From Puffinus mauretanicus (taxonomy: Eukaryota; Chordata; Aves; Procellariiformes; Procellariidae), in the NCBI GenBank assembly GCA_023333565.1, contig JAJKFH010002862.1, positions 124,001 through 188,000 of the forward strand: DNA of 64,000 nucleotides, in the 5' to 3' direction. A model generated the notes under the pieces. It saw nothing but the letters and a program-made list of their open reading frames with translations, was not told the origin of the DNA and made no database searches. Below, piece by piece: positions 52,801 through 62,965 of the stretch. Within the stretch, counting starts at the first letter, position 1, and each line of letters begins with the position of its first letter. Made by a program: the position numbers and the translations under genes.

Positions 52801-55800
52801 GCTTGTTGTGAAGGCCGGATGATCTTCCACTAGTTGGAGAAGCCAGACCATTTGCTTTTGCCACTCCTGCTTCTCTAGCAGCTAGGACAAAAAAAAAGTT
52901 ATACTTCAATTGCATTTACAGATGATTTGTAATACCATGCATCTGCCTCCAGCAGAGTACATGTGGCTCTGTTTGCAGGGGAAGCTTAACTTCTCCCCAC
53001 AAAGCAAAGGGCAGGTTTTTCATGTCCTCCCTCTAACTACAGTAAACAGCAAGAGGGATGGCAGATAGCTCCACAATTTATGGGTAATTCCTGAAATCAG
53101 TTCATGGCACATCTGGTTCTATTTTCAGTTTATTTCTAAATTATGACTATGACCCAAAGAAGAAAGGGATGCAAATTCACATGTGTATTTTACTTTAAAC
53201 AATAGAATTTCTTTCACATTTTGCTTAAATCTATGCTCAGGACTGGCTGCATCAACTTACAAAGAGTGAAAAATGCTTTCCTGAACACAGACACAACCAC
53301 ATGACAATCAGTTTCAAATTAAAGACTAATAAACCCAAGAACCCTTTCCATATCCTTCTTAGAAAGAACTGCATCTTATTTTGTAAAAAGTTTTTTTGGT
53401 TTACTTTGTTTTGTGGGTTTTTTTGAAATGTAAAAATGCTTTTAAGCATTAAATAATGAATTTCCAGAGAAAAATAAGCTGTAGACAAAGACCGTACTTG
53501 AGAAGCACAGGAAAGGCAGAACAAATGTAATATCCTTTGAATTTGAAATCAGGTGCATGTCAGTAAGGAAATGTAAGATTCCTTCAGTCAATTACTATGG
53601 GGAGAAAGACACATATGCAAAATATCCGATGTCAAATTGAACATTTGATTGTTTTTACACTGCTATATGTGACATTTTTAAATTGTATATTTGAGATAGC
53701 TATGAACACTGTCGTTTAAATGTAATCAATCAGGTGATCATCAGTCATTTGAAAAAAAACCTGCCGTGCTGTCAATCTAGTTTCAGCCAAACCAATCAAA
53801 TAAAGTCATTTTCACATAATCAGAGCAGCAATTTGGACAAAATACCATGGAAACAGGCATTTTATGTGCATTGTTGTAAATCCCTTTAATTTTCCAGAAT
53901 TTCATATGATCAGCACTGGCTTGCACTATGCTGCCAGGCACTTCTTACCAGCACAGGAATCACCATAGCTCTCCTGTAAAGCAAACCAGTGCTCAGTGAC
54001 TCTCCCCCCATTAGCCAAATGACCAGACACATTTCCGTCGCTTACTCAGGTTGCCAGGAAGAAGAGAGCCATCATCCAACAAGCTGTTTCTGTTCTTCTG
54101 ACGGAGCTGCTCTTCGTCACAGGAGCCAGTTACAGCATCAGAAAACGGGAGCTGGCTCGTACCGTCGTGCGAGAAGTACTGGGAAAGCTCTGCCTCGGAG
54201 CTGACAGATCCCTGCTGAAAAGAAGTGAGCCTGGTGACTGGCCGTCGTCAATGTTTAAAGCCCCTGTCTGCATGCAAGCACCACAAACTCCACTCCCATC
54301 GCCCTTGTCAATAAAGGAAGTTTAAAGCCAATTTTTAAAATAAAGGACTTGTCAGTATATTGAGAGCCAAACTGTCAAACTTGGATGGCTGAAATGCTGC
54401 ACATCAATACATTTTTAGCCAGTATAATAAATAAAAAAGGATTCCAAATCCCACTACTTTGCAGAGGTGGTTCAATGCAGAAACAAGGGATGAAACCATT
54501 CACTTGTGTAATTCCCTTTATACACCTTCTGCACTGAGAGAAGGGAAGGGTTTGTACTTCTAGACACAGTTTGTATGGATTCTTTGGCTCTCCCAGGAAA
54601 ACCAGAGACTTTTCTACTGCAATGGCTATACAGAGAGACCAAGCGCTCAGCCTTCTGCCCAAAGGCTCAGGTCTCTCTTGCTAACTTTGTCTCTGTTTTC
54701 CACAGAGCAGGGGTGCCTTCGAGGTAGCAGGAGGTGTGAGCCCACTGCTTTCTCTGCCGTTCTCTCTACATCGCTCCCAAAGGCTACAGCCGCACAGACG
54801 AACAGGAGCTTGCTGCTGTCATGATTTAAACGTGTGACATAAGAAACAAATCCTTTTATGGAGCCCATGTGACAGGGAAGGAGCATAGAGGTTTGGTTTT
54901 GAACTCCTTGATCAAGTAAGAGCTTCAGTAAAAGCTGAATTTGAAGCAGACGCTGTTTTTATTGCATCTAATCCTTTTACCCGGCTTGCTGGCTCCAGGA
55001 AGCGTTTCATAGTCCAGCTGAGGGGAGATGAGGTCTCTCCTTGTTTGGCCTTCACACTAGGAGACGGACTTTTTTTATCAGCTCCTGTTAAACACAGCTT
55101 AGTTAGATGCCAAAAATTAAAGTTGTGGTCCATAGATCCAAACAAGCTCCCCATGCACCTTCTGAGCTGGGGGCTGCATTTAATCCCACTTACTATCTGA
55201 ACTGCTTTCCTAAAGTGAGATTTATTTAACATTTCACAAGCTCTCCCTCAGATCAGGCGAAACATTATCATAGAGACACATTATGCCAGCCAGGCCCAGG
55301 ACAGAGCTATGAACAAGAGATGAGCAGGAGATCGTCCTTCTCACCCACTGGAGCATGCTCCTGACTAGGTGCAACCTCGAAAGACAAATTAGCAGCCACT
55401 GGCAAGGTCTACTTCAAATGTCTTAGCTGACACAGATACAAAGAGGATAATTACAAATCTAACATTTCTGTCTAAAAATCACCTTACTAGTCACTCTGCC
55501 ATTGTCAAGAGTTTGCTTTTATCTGTAAGATTTGAGGAAGTGCTAAGTCTGGAGTTCAAAAACATCAGACAAATGCCAGAGCACACATTTTGACATGACA
55601 CCAAAGATTAAAATGCAGTTAAAACATATAGTCCAGTATGCAATACCTGGACTTTTTCAAATGGACACATCAATACTTTCCCCCCCCCTTTTTTTTTTGC
55701 CATCTACATGCATAAATGTACCCAGATGGAGTTAATTCCTCCTGTCCTTTCCCTGCCGGGACATAGTCCTTCCCATTCATCCTGAAGAGAGGATACCTCT

Positions 55801-58800
55801 TGGCAACCCTACTTTCAGATTATGGCAGCCCAGCGAAACAAAGCAAGTAACATGAGCTATAGAGTTGATCCATCCAAACTGGATGTTTTTGCTAAAATTT
55901 CTGCAGTTAACAGACTGACTACATCTCCCAAACTGTTCTGCTGTTTTGAGGGCCCTCAAAATATTGATGTTGAGGAACCCAAGAGCATGTCCTTAAACCT
56001 TCCTGCATCTGGAAAAGGGTGGATATTAGGAGAGAACATACTGCTACCTGTGACATGAGAGGAGCTGGCGTCCTTGCTCTCTCGGTGGGTAGTACGTGCG
56101 ATTGCTTCATCCATCTCCTGCTCAGAAACCTAAGTCAAGTGGAAGACAGAGATCCAACTGGGTAGATGAAATGAAGATGAAAGTCCGACCACTTATCACT
56201 ACAAATACATGATTTCAGATATGGTACTATTTTTACTTTTTTGCAGTAAAGAAGACTTAGTTGAGAGCTTCTAAGTCCTGGTCCCCTGATTCAGACTCCC
56301 TCCATTCCATGCCACTCTCTTGCAGAAACCAGGAGGCAGAAGCCTGCTGATTTAATGAAGACCACATCCAAGTGCCATATTGCGCAAACAAATAAAACAG
56401 CATTAAACTTAAAGAAATCAAATGAAGTCATTACAGCACAATTTTAACTCAATTAAGTGCTGTACATTGATTTATCGAGAAAATATTACTTTAAAATAGA
56501 CAAAGGCTGCTTTGTACAAGCATACATCAGCAACAGAAGATATTCGACACTTAACCTACCGGAAGAATACCAGACTTCCCGAGATATTAGAGGTCTTTTT
56601 AATTTTCATTTCTGCTTGTTTTTAAAAAGAAAACTTAAATCAGTAATTGGTAAGTAATGTTTCTCTGGTTTAAGAGTAAATACTGGTTTACCATATTTGC
56701 TAATTTTGTCCTGAATTACTGCCATGCACTTAATTCTTATTACTGGAAAACTCTGTATAATTTTGTAATAGGAACAAGTAGTCTGCAGGAATATATATTT
56801 AAAAACAGAATGCAAGTTAATTCTGTCGAAAATGATTTCTATACACATTGCTTTACATGAATTAAAATTTAGCATAAATAGAGACTAGAAACTTGAATCT
56901 TTCTGAACCATGAAGATTTGAAAGATTCCTAAGCAAACTCAGCAGTTTAAACATAGTTTAAATGCCACATTCACTCAGAATAACAAGAAGAAAGAAAATT
57001 TTGTGGTATTTCTCTTGGAAGTACATGAAAATACCCAAGTGAACATATTCAGCAACAAAATGTACTGTGGACCTTTTGTGTCATAAAATGAGACATTAAG
57101 TATAAAAATGTCTAAAACAACATGAGCCTTTGTAGAAATACATCTCTGTTTTCAGCCTGTGGCACGACCTTACAGCAAACCAAAAGCCTCCGGGCTCCTG
57201 GGGCACAGGGAGTTCCTACAGGACATGGACCAAGCCCTGAGAGCATGCTCCAGGACCTTTATGCAAACCTTTGCGTACAAGATGTCCCAAGATTAAAACT
57301 AGGTGCTGGGCAGACTGCAGTGTTTGTTTAAAGCTAACCAAAAATCCACACTTCTGCAAGCTCTGCCAATTTTGATTTTTAGCATCCTCCATGCCTCAGG
57401 CAGATCAAACTGGAGGGGGACAAGCTAATTCCTAACTACAATCTGCAGGCTGGGGTATTATTAAAAGTTAATAAAATAAAATAAAATACCACACACACTT
57501 CTGTAGATCCCCCAGTGCTGTCAGAGAAAGGGTGACAGTGACATAACAATAAATATGGGTGCCCATATGGACACTCTTTCAGAGATCCTGCTATGAGGGA
57601 CTGTGGATTCAATACTGCTTGGGCGGAAGAAATGCTTTAGGGTCTCTCCAGCTCAACTTTCAGCTTTTCTTAGCATTTCTTGGCAAAGGATTTGTTGTCA
57701 TTTTAAATATCACTTATGGAAAGCTGTAATAGGAGCCACTTGATAGTTTCCCTCTGTTCCTGAGTAATAGCAAGCAATTAGCTTAACTCAGCTCATCTAC
57801 TCAGCAGATACCTGGTTAGGTCACTCATCAGCTTTCAAGCCACCACCACAGCAAGATGAAGGATGGAGGAGAGAGGGCGGGCTCCACTCCATGGACTTTT
57901 TATTTCATGCTACTTACAGACTCCCCAAAAAGTCTATATGCCTTAATAATGCAATCAAATTGAACCATCGTGCTGGTTCAGCACAGCATACAGACTCCCT
58001 AGAAACACTGTTATCTTAGGCTATAAGCCCAATTCTTACCCTGTCCATGCTCACCTTTAACTAACAGAACCATGGCCTCCTTCTTTGTAGTAGCACAAGG
58101 CCTCACACCAATGATAATAAACTCTGGGCAGTAGACTCCTATTTGTCTATTGTTTGTATATTCCATTTAGCAAAAAATATGCAATTAATTATAAAATAAG
58201 AAATCTGAGTTCTCCTAGATATGGATTTATTAAGGCCTCCATTTGTAGTTACGAGTTCAAAAGTCAGAGCTCTCTGGACCCACTAATGCAAATATTTTTA
58301 CAGCTTCATTCCTGTTTAAACAGGAAGGTTTTGTACACTCATGAAATTCTTTGAAATATTGAAATAAAAGAAGTTGTTATTCCCTACACCTTGGTTAAAA
58401 GGTTTTTATCTTTTATCACTGATTTTTAAAAATTGCTTGAAAATACTCACTTTGTAAACACAGCCATATTTCCAAACTGGCCTTGCAGAGATTTCACAGT
58501 AGCAGTACATTCCAGATTCTCACGTTTTAATTCCTGAAGGAAAACTTTGATCTTTGGACAGATTTTACTTTTTTAAAACCAGTAATCCTACTACTTTATT
58601 ATAGTTGATCAGTTCAACCTGTTGATATTTATATTCCTGGCCCTAAATTATATTCTACTCAAAGACAAACTAACTGCAAAATAACTTTAAGGAGGAAGAG
58701 GACTTGTGCCATATTTGCATTGCCACTTGGTCCAAGTACCGAGAAAGACAGGAACACTTCACTCAAGTAGTTCCAGGAAAATTGCATTTGATCAGTGGGT

Positions 58801-61800
58801 GACTAAGTGAAAAGCAGCAGGGACAGTCCAGCATTGCTACAACTGGAAGGCATCATTACAATCCCGACTTCTTGCACAACACATGCCATAGAGAGAGAAA
58901 TCCAATATTCTTCATTTGCTGCTTTCCTGTCAGCAAGACTCAAATTACAGTGCCAGATAAAAACAACCCAGATAGACTAACACATTCTCTCCTCACCTTT
59001 GGGTTAGGATGCCGACTAATGATAAGGCTGACTGGACCTGGACCACATTCGCTCAGGATGGCGTAGGCTTCACTTAATGCCGCGTGACGCAGGCTGACTG
59101 AATCTGCCTCCAGGATCTGGTCACCCCGACTACAGAGAGACATAGAGCCAGTTAATCACAACTGCCTTTTAAAAAAAAATTTGTGCTTTCAACTGATGGC
59201 CAAGCTTTTTCAAAGATACAAGTGTCTGGAAAAGATCTGACTTGCAAAGAAGCCAGCCTTGCTCTTGCTCCCAGTGATGTGAATGCTTTAAGTCCTGTTG
59301 ACTTCGGGAGGGAGGTCCAGAGATCCCTTCTGCACTTACTGTTAGTGCTACAAACCCTATTAAATCAACAGAGAAAATTGGCTGCATTTGGACCAGGGTG
59401 AAAGCAAACTTCAATTCCAGTTCTGCATTCAGATACTTGTTGAGCACAGAAGAGGAAAAATTAGATTCAGATGGTGTGTTCCTTCCCATCATATTAAATT
59501 ACTTAACACAAATACTGATAAGAAATTCATGATTTAGATATGAGTTTATGAAACGACTCCAGGAAAAAATTGAGCGCGGTAAGCCTGTATTTGCTTCAAA
59601 TTAATGTACAGAACCCCTTTAACAGACAAAAAGAAAAACCAAAAACCTCTGAGAGGAAAGCATGGATTGTTTAGTTTTGTTTTTCCAATATCTTAACTCT
59701 TGCACATGGTGCTCAGACATCTGGAACTATTCAAAAGAGAAGATCATCAACTAGGGATATCATTAAAGCATTCTCCATAATTACTAAAGCATTTGCTTTA
59801 AATAGACATTCTCAAACAATCTACTACTGCTGATTTACATTGGGCTACTCGTGACAATGGAAATGAGTTTGCAGTGTTAGTCCACATGCCAAAGGCAAAA
59901 AGGCAATTTGCACGTGGCAGCCTTCAGTAACCTGTACTTTTGGTACAGGCTCAGGAAAGGAAAGGGTGACCTATCAGTTGTGTAGTCATGCCGCTGCTGT
60001 GCCCATCTTTTAGATTTAAACAGCTATTAGAAACTACACAAACGGAGTCACTTACACAGGCGCCTGATTGAGAGAGGGAGCTCGGATTTGGGGGAGCTGG
60101 ATTCAACCTCTCCTGGTATTGCAAAGCCAGTATTTGGTTAATGAAGTTTTCCAAAAATCAAAACCATCCTGTAAGTTTTGGCTTACAGAGCCATAAACCG
60201 CTGATGGGACAACAGAAGCGATGTCTCAGAGAAGCAAGTTAGAAATCTGGGAAGCGTGCCTGGATATAATCAATCACTTAAACCTAATAAACGATACAGC
60301 TGTTGCATACAGACGCAAAGAGCACTGCAGTCTTTTCCAAAGAGGCTTATAAGAAAGCAAGTTAGCATTAAATACTGTCTCCTATAGACATTTCGATATG
60401 ATAGGAACTTTCAAGGGTTTTGGCAGGGATGCCACCATAAAATTATCTTCTTCCCTTATTCCAAAAAATCAAATTGCTCTGTAACAGTTTCCCTGGTGAG
60501 CAAGGAAACAGAAGGCACTCTATATGCATGTGAAAGCAAGGCATTTGCTCAGCCTCCCTGCACCAGTGCTCACACCACACGTTCAGTGTGGATTGCGCAG
60601 TCCCAGCGGGTCTTCAGCGCAGCCTTCCCTCCCGAGCGATGCTCCCAGTGCCCACCAGCATTTACGCAGGAACACAGAAAGGTGGAAGATTTCCTCCAAT
60701 GGTTTTTGAAAACGAAGCCTCCAGGAGGGGAACAGCAAATAACTTTCTGTCACTTAATCCGACATAAAGCATAAGGAAACCCTAGGAATGATTGCTTCTC
60801 TCTCTTATCATTTCTTAAAGACATGCAAACTCCACGGCAGAGTAAATGAGATGGGCAGGTCAGCCTGCAGCGATCCTGCCAGACAGACAGTAAGGGCAGA
60901 AAAGTGCTGCTGCAGCCATGGGCACAGTCAGCTGCAAGAACATCTCCCCCAGCTCTTTTTAAGAGTTTCAGGTGACTGAGCTTTTAGCAGAGCTCTGCAA
61001 ATTTCCTCCCAATCTGGGGTCTCTGGCTGCAGCTCTGATAAAAAGACATGAGGCTGCACTTCTTGTTGCTCCCCTTTCTCAAAGGGTGCTATTAGGCTCA
61101 GTTTTCTGCATAGAGAATTAAAAAAAAAAACCCAAACCTTAATGATTATGCTGCTTCCAGCACACAGAATAATGTTTCCTGGGTATTTAATACCACTTAG
61201 GAATGTCTTTATTTAAATGTTTTCTTTCTCTTGAGGATAAATCCCCTCCCTGCTACACAAACCAATTGGTGAAAACAAAGTCTCAATCGATTTTATTGTA
61301 AAACCACTCCAGCATGTTTCTGCTTTAACTAACCTTAATCTGCCATCCATTTTAGCCACTGATCCTGGGGCCAGGCTGTGTATGTATATCCCTGGAGAAC
61401 TGTTTTCCAGCGTGAGACAACAGGCACCAATGCCGAGCCCAACCCCTGGCTCTGTGAAAAACAAAAAGTACAAAGAAAAGTAGCAGACTGTAATCACACA
61501 GGACACACAAGTGTTTGTGTTCCCACATCCCATCTGAGACCAAGACTCATGTATTGTTTCAGGGCTGGCCTTAGGTGCAGTCAGTCAGGAAGCCAAGACC
61601 AACAGTGGAAATCAGGATTGGAAATATCTGATCCTGACTGTTTTCTGAGATCCATCACTCCCAGCAAATTTTCTGTGTGCCGTGGGAACCGCCTGGAAAT
61701 GTCGCACAAGGTCTGATCTGGTCCAAGGCACATAGGAGCAGCGGCAGCAATCCAATAAAGATGTCATTTAAAATTATTGCACAAAACGTGAGCACAAAAG

Positions 61801-62965
61801 ATGCTGCCAACTGTACTGGTCTCTTTTGTTAAATATCTGCATGGCATCCCTCAGCAAAGAGGCACGAAGAAAGGTGAGGCATTATCTCTGGTTCAATTAT
61901 TACCTCTATCCACTTTCACCTTTGCTTTTCTTCAGGTAACGGCATTCCTGAAGTAGGAATTGCTGGATATCTTACCTTCTCTCTCCAAATTTTTAATCCA
62001 ACCTTTAAAATCAGCATATTTTAAGCCTTTAAAATAGGTGTATTTATCCCATCACTCATAGCATATACTGTAAGTTTATCTTGTGCAATTATTGATAATG
62101 ACAGTAACCCTTAGGTAGGAGTCCAAACAGCTCATCTGGGCAATTTTGAGCACTTCGTGTGGCTTTGTCTTCCCCAGAGCTGCCCTTTACAAGAAGGGCA
62201 TGGCCATTTGGGCTGCCAAGAGGCTGAATCACATTTTGCCTGGCATCTCACAGCCTCCTTCTTTCAGCAGGACAGGCACTGACTGCTACCCGTAAGAGTC
62301 TCCTAACTCTGGAGCAGCAAAGTGTGGAAGGGAGAACTCTTTAGAGGTTTTTGCATTAGAGGATGTTTTTCTCCCCCGACCCATCGTTTAAGATCAGATG
62401 GACATGGGTAGGTGCCCTGGATATTAGAGCCTCTAGCCTATTCCCAAAAATTCCCCTAAGAAGCAGGGATTCGTTCTCCAAGCCCATTTCAATGGACCCT
62501 CACCTTTATTGAGTGTCACATCCATGACAATCCTGTCTTTTGGGCCAGGCCCTTTGCGGCTGGAGGAGGAACTGTCCGCCTCGTCGGGGCCGGGGACCGG
62601 CGTGCCACCGCTGGCACTGGAGCTGGGGGAGCTGGAGCGACTTAGCAAGGTGGGAGTCGCGCAGGGCGTGAGGCTCGGGCTGCGCAGCCGTGTGCGCACC
62701 GTCAGGGTCACCACTCCTTTCTTGAGTTGCTGGAGAGACATCAGAGAACCCCAGTGAGGTGACACAGTACACCAACGTTTGCCAGTAAACTTGCATACAG
62801 TAATTTGTGGCAGCAAAAGAATATAAAGCCCAGGATGCTAAACGGCACCAAATGCATTGAAGCATGACTCTCTCCTGTCCACCCATGTTACCTTAAACCT
62901 CTGAATGGCCTCCTGATGGGTCAGCCCTTGTAGAGACTCTCCATTAACTTCCAGGATTTCATCCC
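34638..62965 (-). CDS. PDZD2: PDZD2, multi-PDZ scaffold (3' part of gene, 15 exons in window)
   Basis: Fifteen exons on the minus strand encode roughly 2,080 residues ending in a TGA stop. They comprise the second half of PDZ2, all of PDZ3, PDZ4, a very long disordered region, then PDZ5 and PDZ6. The human protein has six PDZ domains with about 1,800 residues between PDZ4 and PDZ5, and this matches. PDZ domains bind C-terminal peptides of partners. PDZD2 is an intracellular scaffold at the ER, nucleus and cell junctions, and in mammals it is cleaved to release a secreted two-PDZ fragment. Its C-terminus is the closest relative of pro-interleukin-16, the main alternative, but the [10 protein letters not shown] ending, the 3.6 kb exon and the six-PDZ layout favour PDZD2. 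The 5' end (PDZ1, start) is outside the window. Exon phases agree at every junction except exon 38283-38552, which is one base short. Confidence 0.93.
36209..36343 (-). CDS. PDZD2: PDZD2 exon, first half of PDZ6
   Basis: It encodes [20 protein letters not shown], then [20 protein letters not shown], then KRIFKG. GLGF is the carboxylate-binding loop, and the long GGKASIAGD insertion is shared with IL16 and PDZD2 C-terminal domains. The acceptor is CTGTCACAG and the donor TTTAAAG then GTACTA. Phase 1 at both ends. Confidence 0.95.
38283..38552 (-). CDS. PDZD2: PDZD2 exon, second half of PDZ5; frame disrupted near its start
   Basis: After the TTCTTGTAG acceptor the exon starts at a codon boundary with VHRVF, the expected PDZ strand, but the conserved continuation [20 protein letters not shown] is one frame over. 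One base is missing around TTTCAAAGGG at about 38535-38540. From there the protein is normal: [32 protein letters not shown], then a linker ending MEIGT. An in-exon AG 8 bases on (exon start 38544) would restore frame, at the cost of three residues of strand C. Alternatives are an assembly error in a short homopolymer context, or a real frameshift. The donor is AACAG then GTATGA, phase 1. Confidence 0.9.
39181..39246. repeat. Local duplication in intron
   Basis: A 22-base segment containing GTGGATTAAACTTTGAGTAA occurs at 39185-39206 and 39225-39246. An AAATAGTGGA lead is also repeated at 39181 and 39211, consistent with a recent slippage duplication. Confidence 0.8.
40471..40506. repeat. (AAAC)n microsatellite
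   Basis: Six or so CAAA units in a PDZD2 intron. Probably length-polymorphic. Confidence 0.85.
40970..41071 (-). CDS. PDZD2: PDZD2 exon, first half of PDZ5
   Basis: Thirty-four codons encode [20 protein letters not shown] then [18 protein letters not shown] is the classical carboxylate-binding loop. The acceptor is TTCTGCTAG and the donor GTCACA then GTAAGT, a strong consensus. Both ends are phase 0, so the next exon must begin at a codon boundary. Confidence 0.93.
44323..44440 (-). CDS. PDZD2: PDZD2 exon, helical linker before PDZ5
   Basis: It encodes [20 protein letters not shown] then [20 protein letters not shown], leucine-rich and probably helical. The acceptor is TTCATTTTAG and the donor GTAAAG then GTAAAA. 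One base completes the Ser codon from the giant exon, and it ends in phase 0. Confidence 0.9.
45124..48733 (-). CDS. PDZD2: PDZD2 giant exon, disordered interdomain region
   Basis: A single exon of 3,610 bases holds 1,202 uninterrupted codons plus two split-codon bases at each end. It encodes the long, low-complexity, Ser/Pro/Lys-rich region between PDZ4 and PDZ5, with no predicted fold. Visible local motifs are a serine run of eleven codons plus Ala and three more Ser (46314-46358), [12 protein letters not shown] and the basic [16 protein letters not shown] (about 45.78-45.88 kb), and [13 protein letters not shown] (about 45.38-45.42 kb). The last 600 bases are GC-rich. Near the 3' end the protein reads [16 protein letters not shown], a possible processing site before the secreted two-PDZ part. 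The acceptor is GTGATGCAG and the donor ATCAG then GTTGGT. One very large exon here is a hallmark of the gene. Confidence 0.95.
46314..46358 (-). repeat. PDZD2: Poly-serine-coding triplet run inside PDZD2 exon
   Basis: Mixed TCC/TCA/TCT codons give eleven serines, one alanine, and three serines. The codons are mixed, so the run is less prone to slippage than a pure repeat, but length variation between individuals or species is still likely. Confidence 0.9.
50747..50891 (-). CDS. PDZD2: PDZD2 exon, second half of PDZ4
   Basis: It encodes [20 protein letters not shown], then [20 protein letters not shown], then LEIQKAAS. The sequence completes PDZ4 with the expected helix and last strand. The acceptor is TTGCATCAG and the donor TCAG then GTGAGA. 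It ends in phase 1. Confidence 0.93.
52001..52038. repeat. (AAT)n-like microsatellite
   Basis: Interrupted TAA/TAC triplets just downstream of the PDZ4 exon donor, in intron sequence. Confidence 0.75.
52091..52881 (-). CDS. PDZD2: PDZD2 exon, disordered region and first half of PDZ4
   Basis: This 791-base exon encodes an acidic and serine-rich region (for example [15 protein letters not shown], a CK2-type cluster) and then the start of PDZ4: [20 protein letters not shown] and [20 protein letters not shown] is the carboxylate-binding loop. The acceptor is GTCCTAG and the donor AAATG then GTAATT. It starts with two bases of a split codon and ends in phase 0. Confidence 0.92.
54046..54214 (-). 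CDS. PDZD2: PDZD2 exon with tandem (NAGNAG) acceptor
   Basis: It encodes [20 protein letters not shown], then [20 protein letters not shown], then a serine/leucine stretch ending GNL. The acceptor reads TTTCAGCAGGG, so splicing at the first AG (start 54214) adds one glutamine relative to the second (start 54211). The frame is kept either way. The donor is CTGA then GTAAGC, phase 1. Confidence 0.87.
54981..55084 (-). CDS. PDZD2: PDZD2 exon, linker between PDZ3 and PDZ4
   Basis: It encodes [20 protein letters not shown] then [14 protein letters not shown]. The acceptor is GTTTAACAG and the donor CCGG then GTAAAA. The [12 protein letters not shown] segment looks conserved in character: ordered, aromatic and basic. 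Confidence 0.87.
55680..55698. repeat. C-run followed by T-run
   Basis: About nine C then ten T in a PDZD2 intron. A mutable homopolymer junction, and a place where sequencing errors are common. Confidence 0.8.
56048..56129 (-). CDS. PDZD2: PDZD2 exon, charged linker after PDZ3
   Basis: It encodes [20 protein letters not shown] followed by ASSSHVTG, a polar linker. The acceptor is TTGACTTAG and the donor CACAG then GTAGCA. Short exon, supported by frame continuity on both sides. Confidence 0.85.
58997..59129 (-). CDS. PDZD2: PDZD2 exon, second half of PDZ3
   Basis: It reads [20 protein letters not shown] then [20 protein letters not shown], completing PDZ3. The acceptor is CTCTCTGTAG and the donor CCAAAG then GTGAGG. 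It ends in phase 0. Confidence 0.93.
61334..61451 (-). CDS. PDZD2: PDZD2 exon, first half of PDZ3
   Basis: It encodes [15 protein letters not shown] with GLGI as the carboxylate-binding loop, then [19 protein letters not shown]. The acceptor is TTTTTCACAG and the donor TTAAG then GTTAGT. Phases 1 in and 2 out match the neighbours. Confidence 0.92.
62504..62729 (-). CDS. PDZD2: PDZD2 exon, end of PDZ2 and Ser/Pro-rich linker
   Basis: It starts [15 protein letters not shown], the last strand of PDZ2, then a Ser/Pro-rich linker ([26 protein letters not shown]), then [11 protein letters not shown], the first strand of PDZ3. The acceptor is CTCTCCAG and the donor AAAG then GTGAGG; it ends in phase 1. 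GC-rich compared with flanking introns. Confidence 0.92.
62892..62965 (-). CDS. PDZD2: PDZD2 exon, second half of PDZ2
   Basis: It encodes [20 protein letters not shown] and IQRFK, the classic alpha-helix and preceding strand of a PDZ domain. The acceptor is TTACCAG and the donor AAG then GTAACA. Two bases of a split glycine codon come first, and the 3' junction is phase 0. It is the most upstream PDZD2 exon in the window. Confidence 0.92.

Larger units (their letters stand above)
44441..54045 (-). other. PDZD2: PDZD2 introns flanking the giant exon and PDZ4 exons
   Basis: Intron intervals are 44441-45123, 48734-50746, 50892-52090 and 52882-54045. A short AAT/ACT-type repeat lies at 52001-52038. 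No other exon, RNA gene or transposon is recognised. Frames such as 49628-49912 (+) have no family resemblance. Confidence 0.55.
54215..62503 (-). other. PDZD2: PDZD2 introns between PDZ3, linker and PDZ4 exons
   Basis: Intron intervals are 54215-54980, 55085-56047, 56130-58996, 59130-61333 and 61452-62503. A C9T10 run lies at 55680-55698 and an AAAAT repeat near 57465-57487. Nothing else recognisable. Confidence 0.55.

Noticed and set aside
34638..62965. IL16 (pro-interleukin-16) as the identity of the multi-PDZ gene
   Set aside because: The C-terminal two PDZ domains resemble IL16, but the 3.6 kb exon, extra PDZ domains, [10 protein letters not shown] ending and inferred Z linkage with PMAIP1 match PDZD2 instead.
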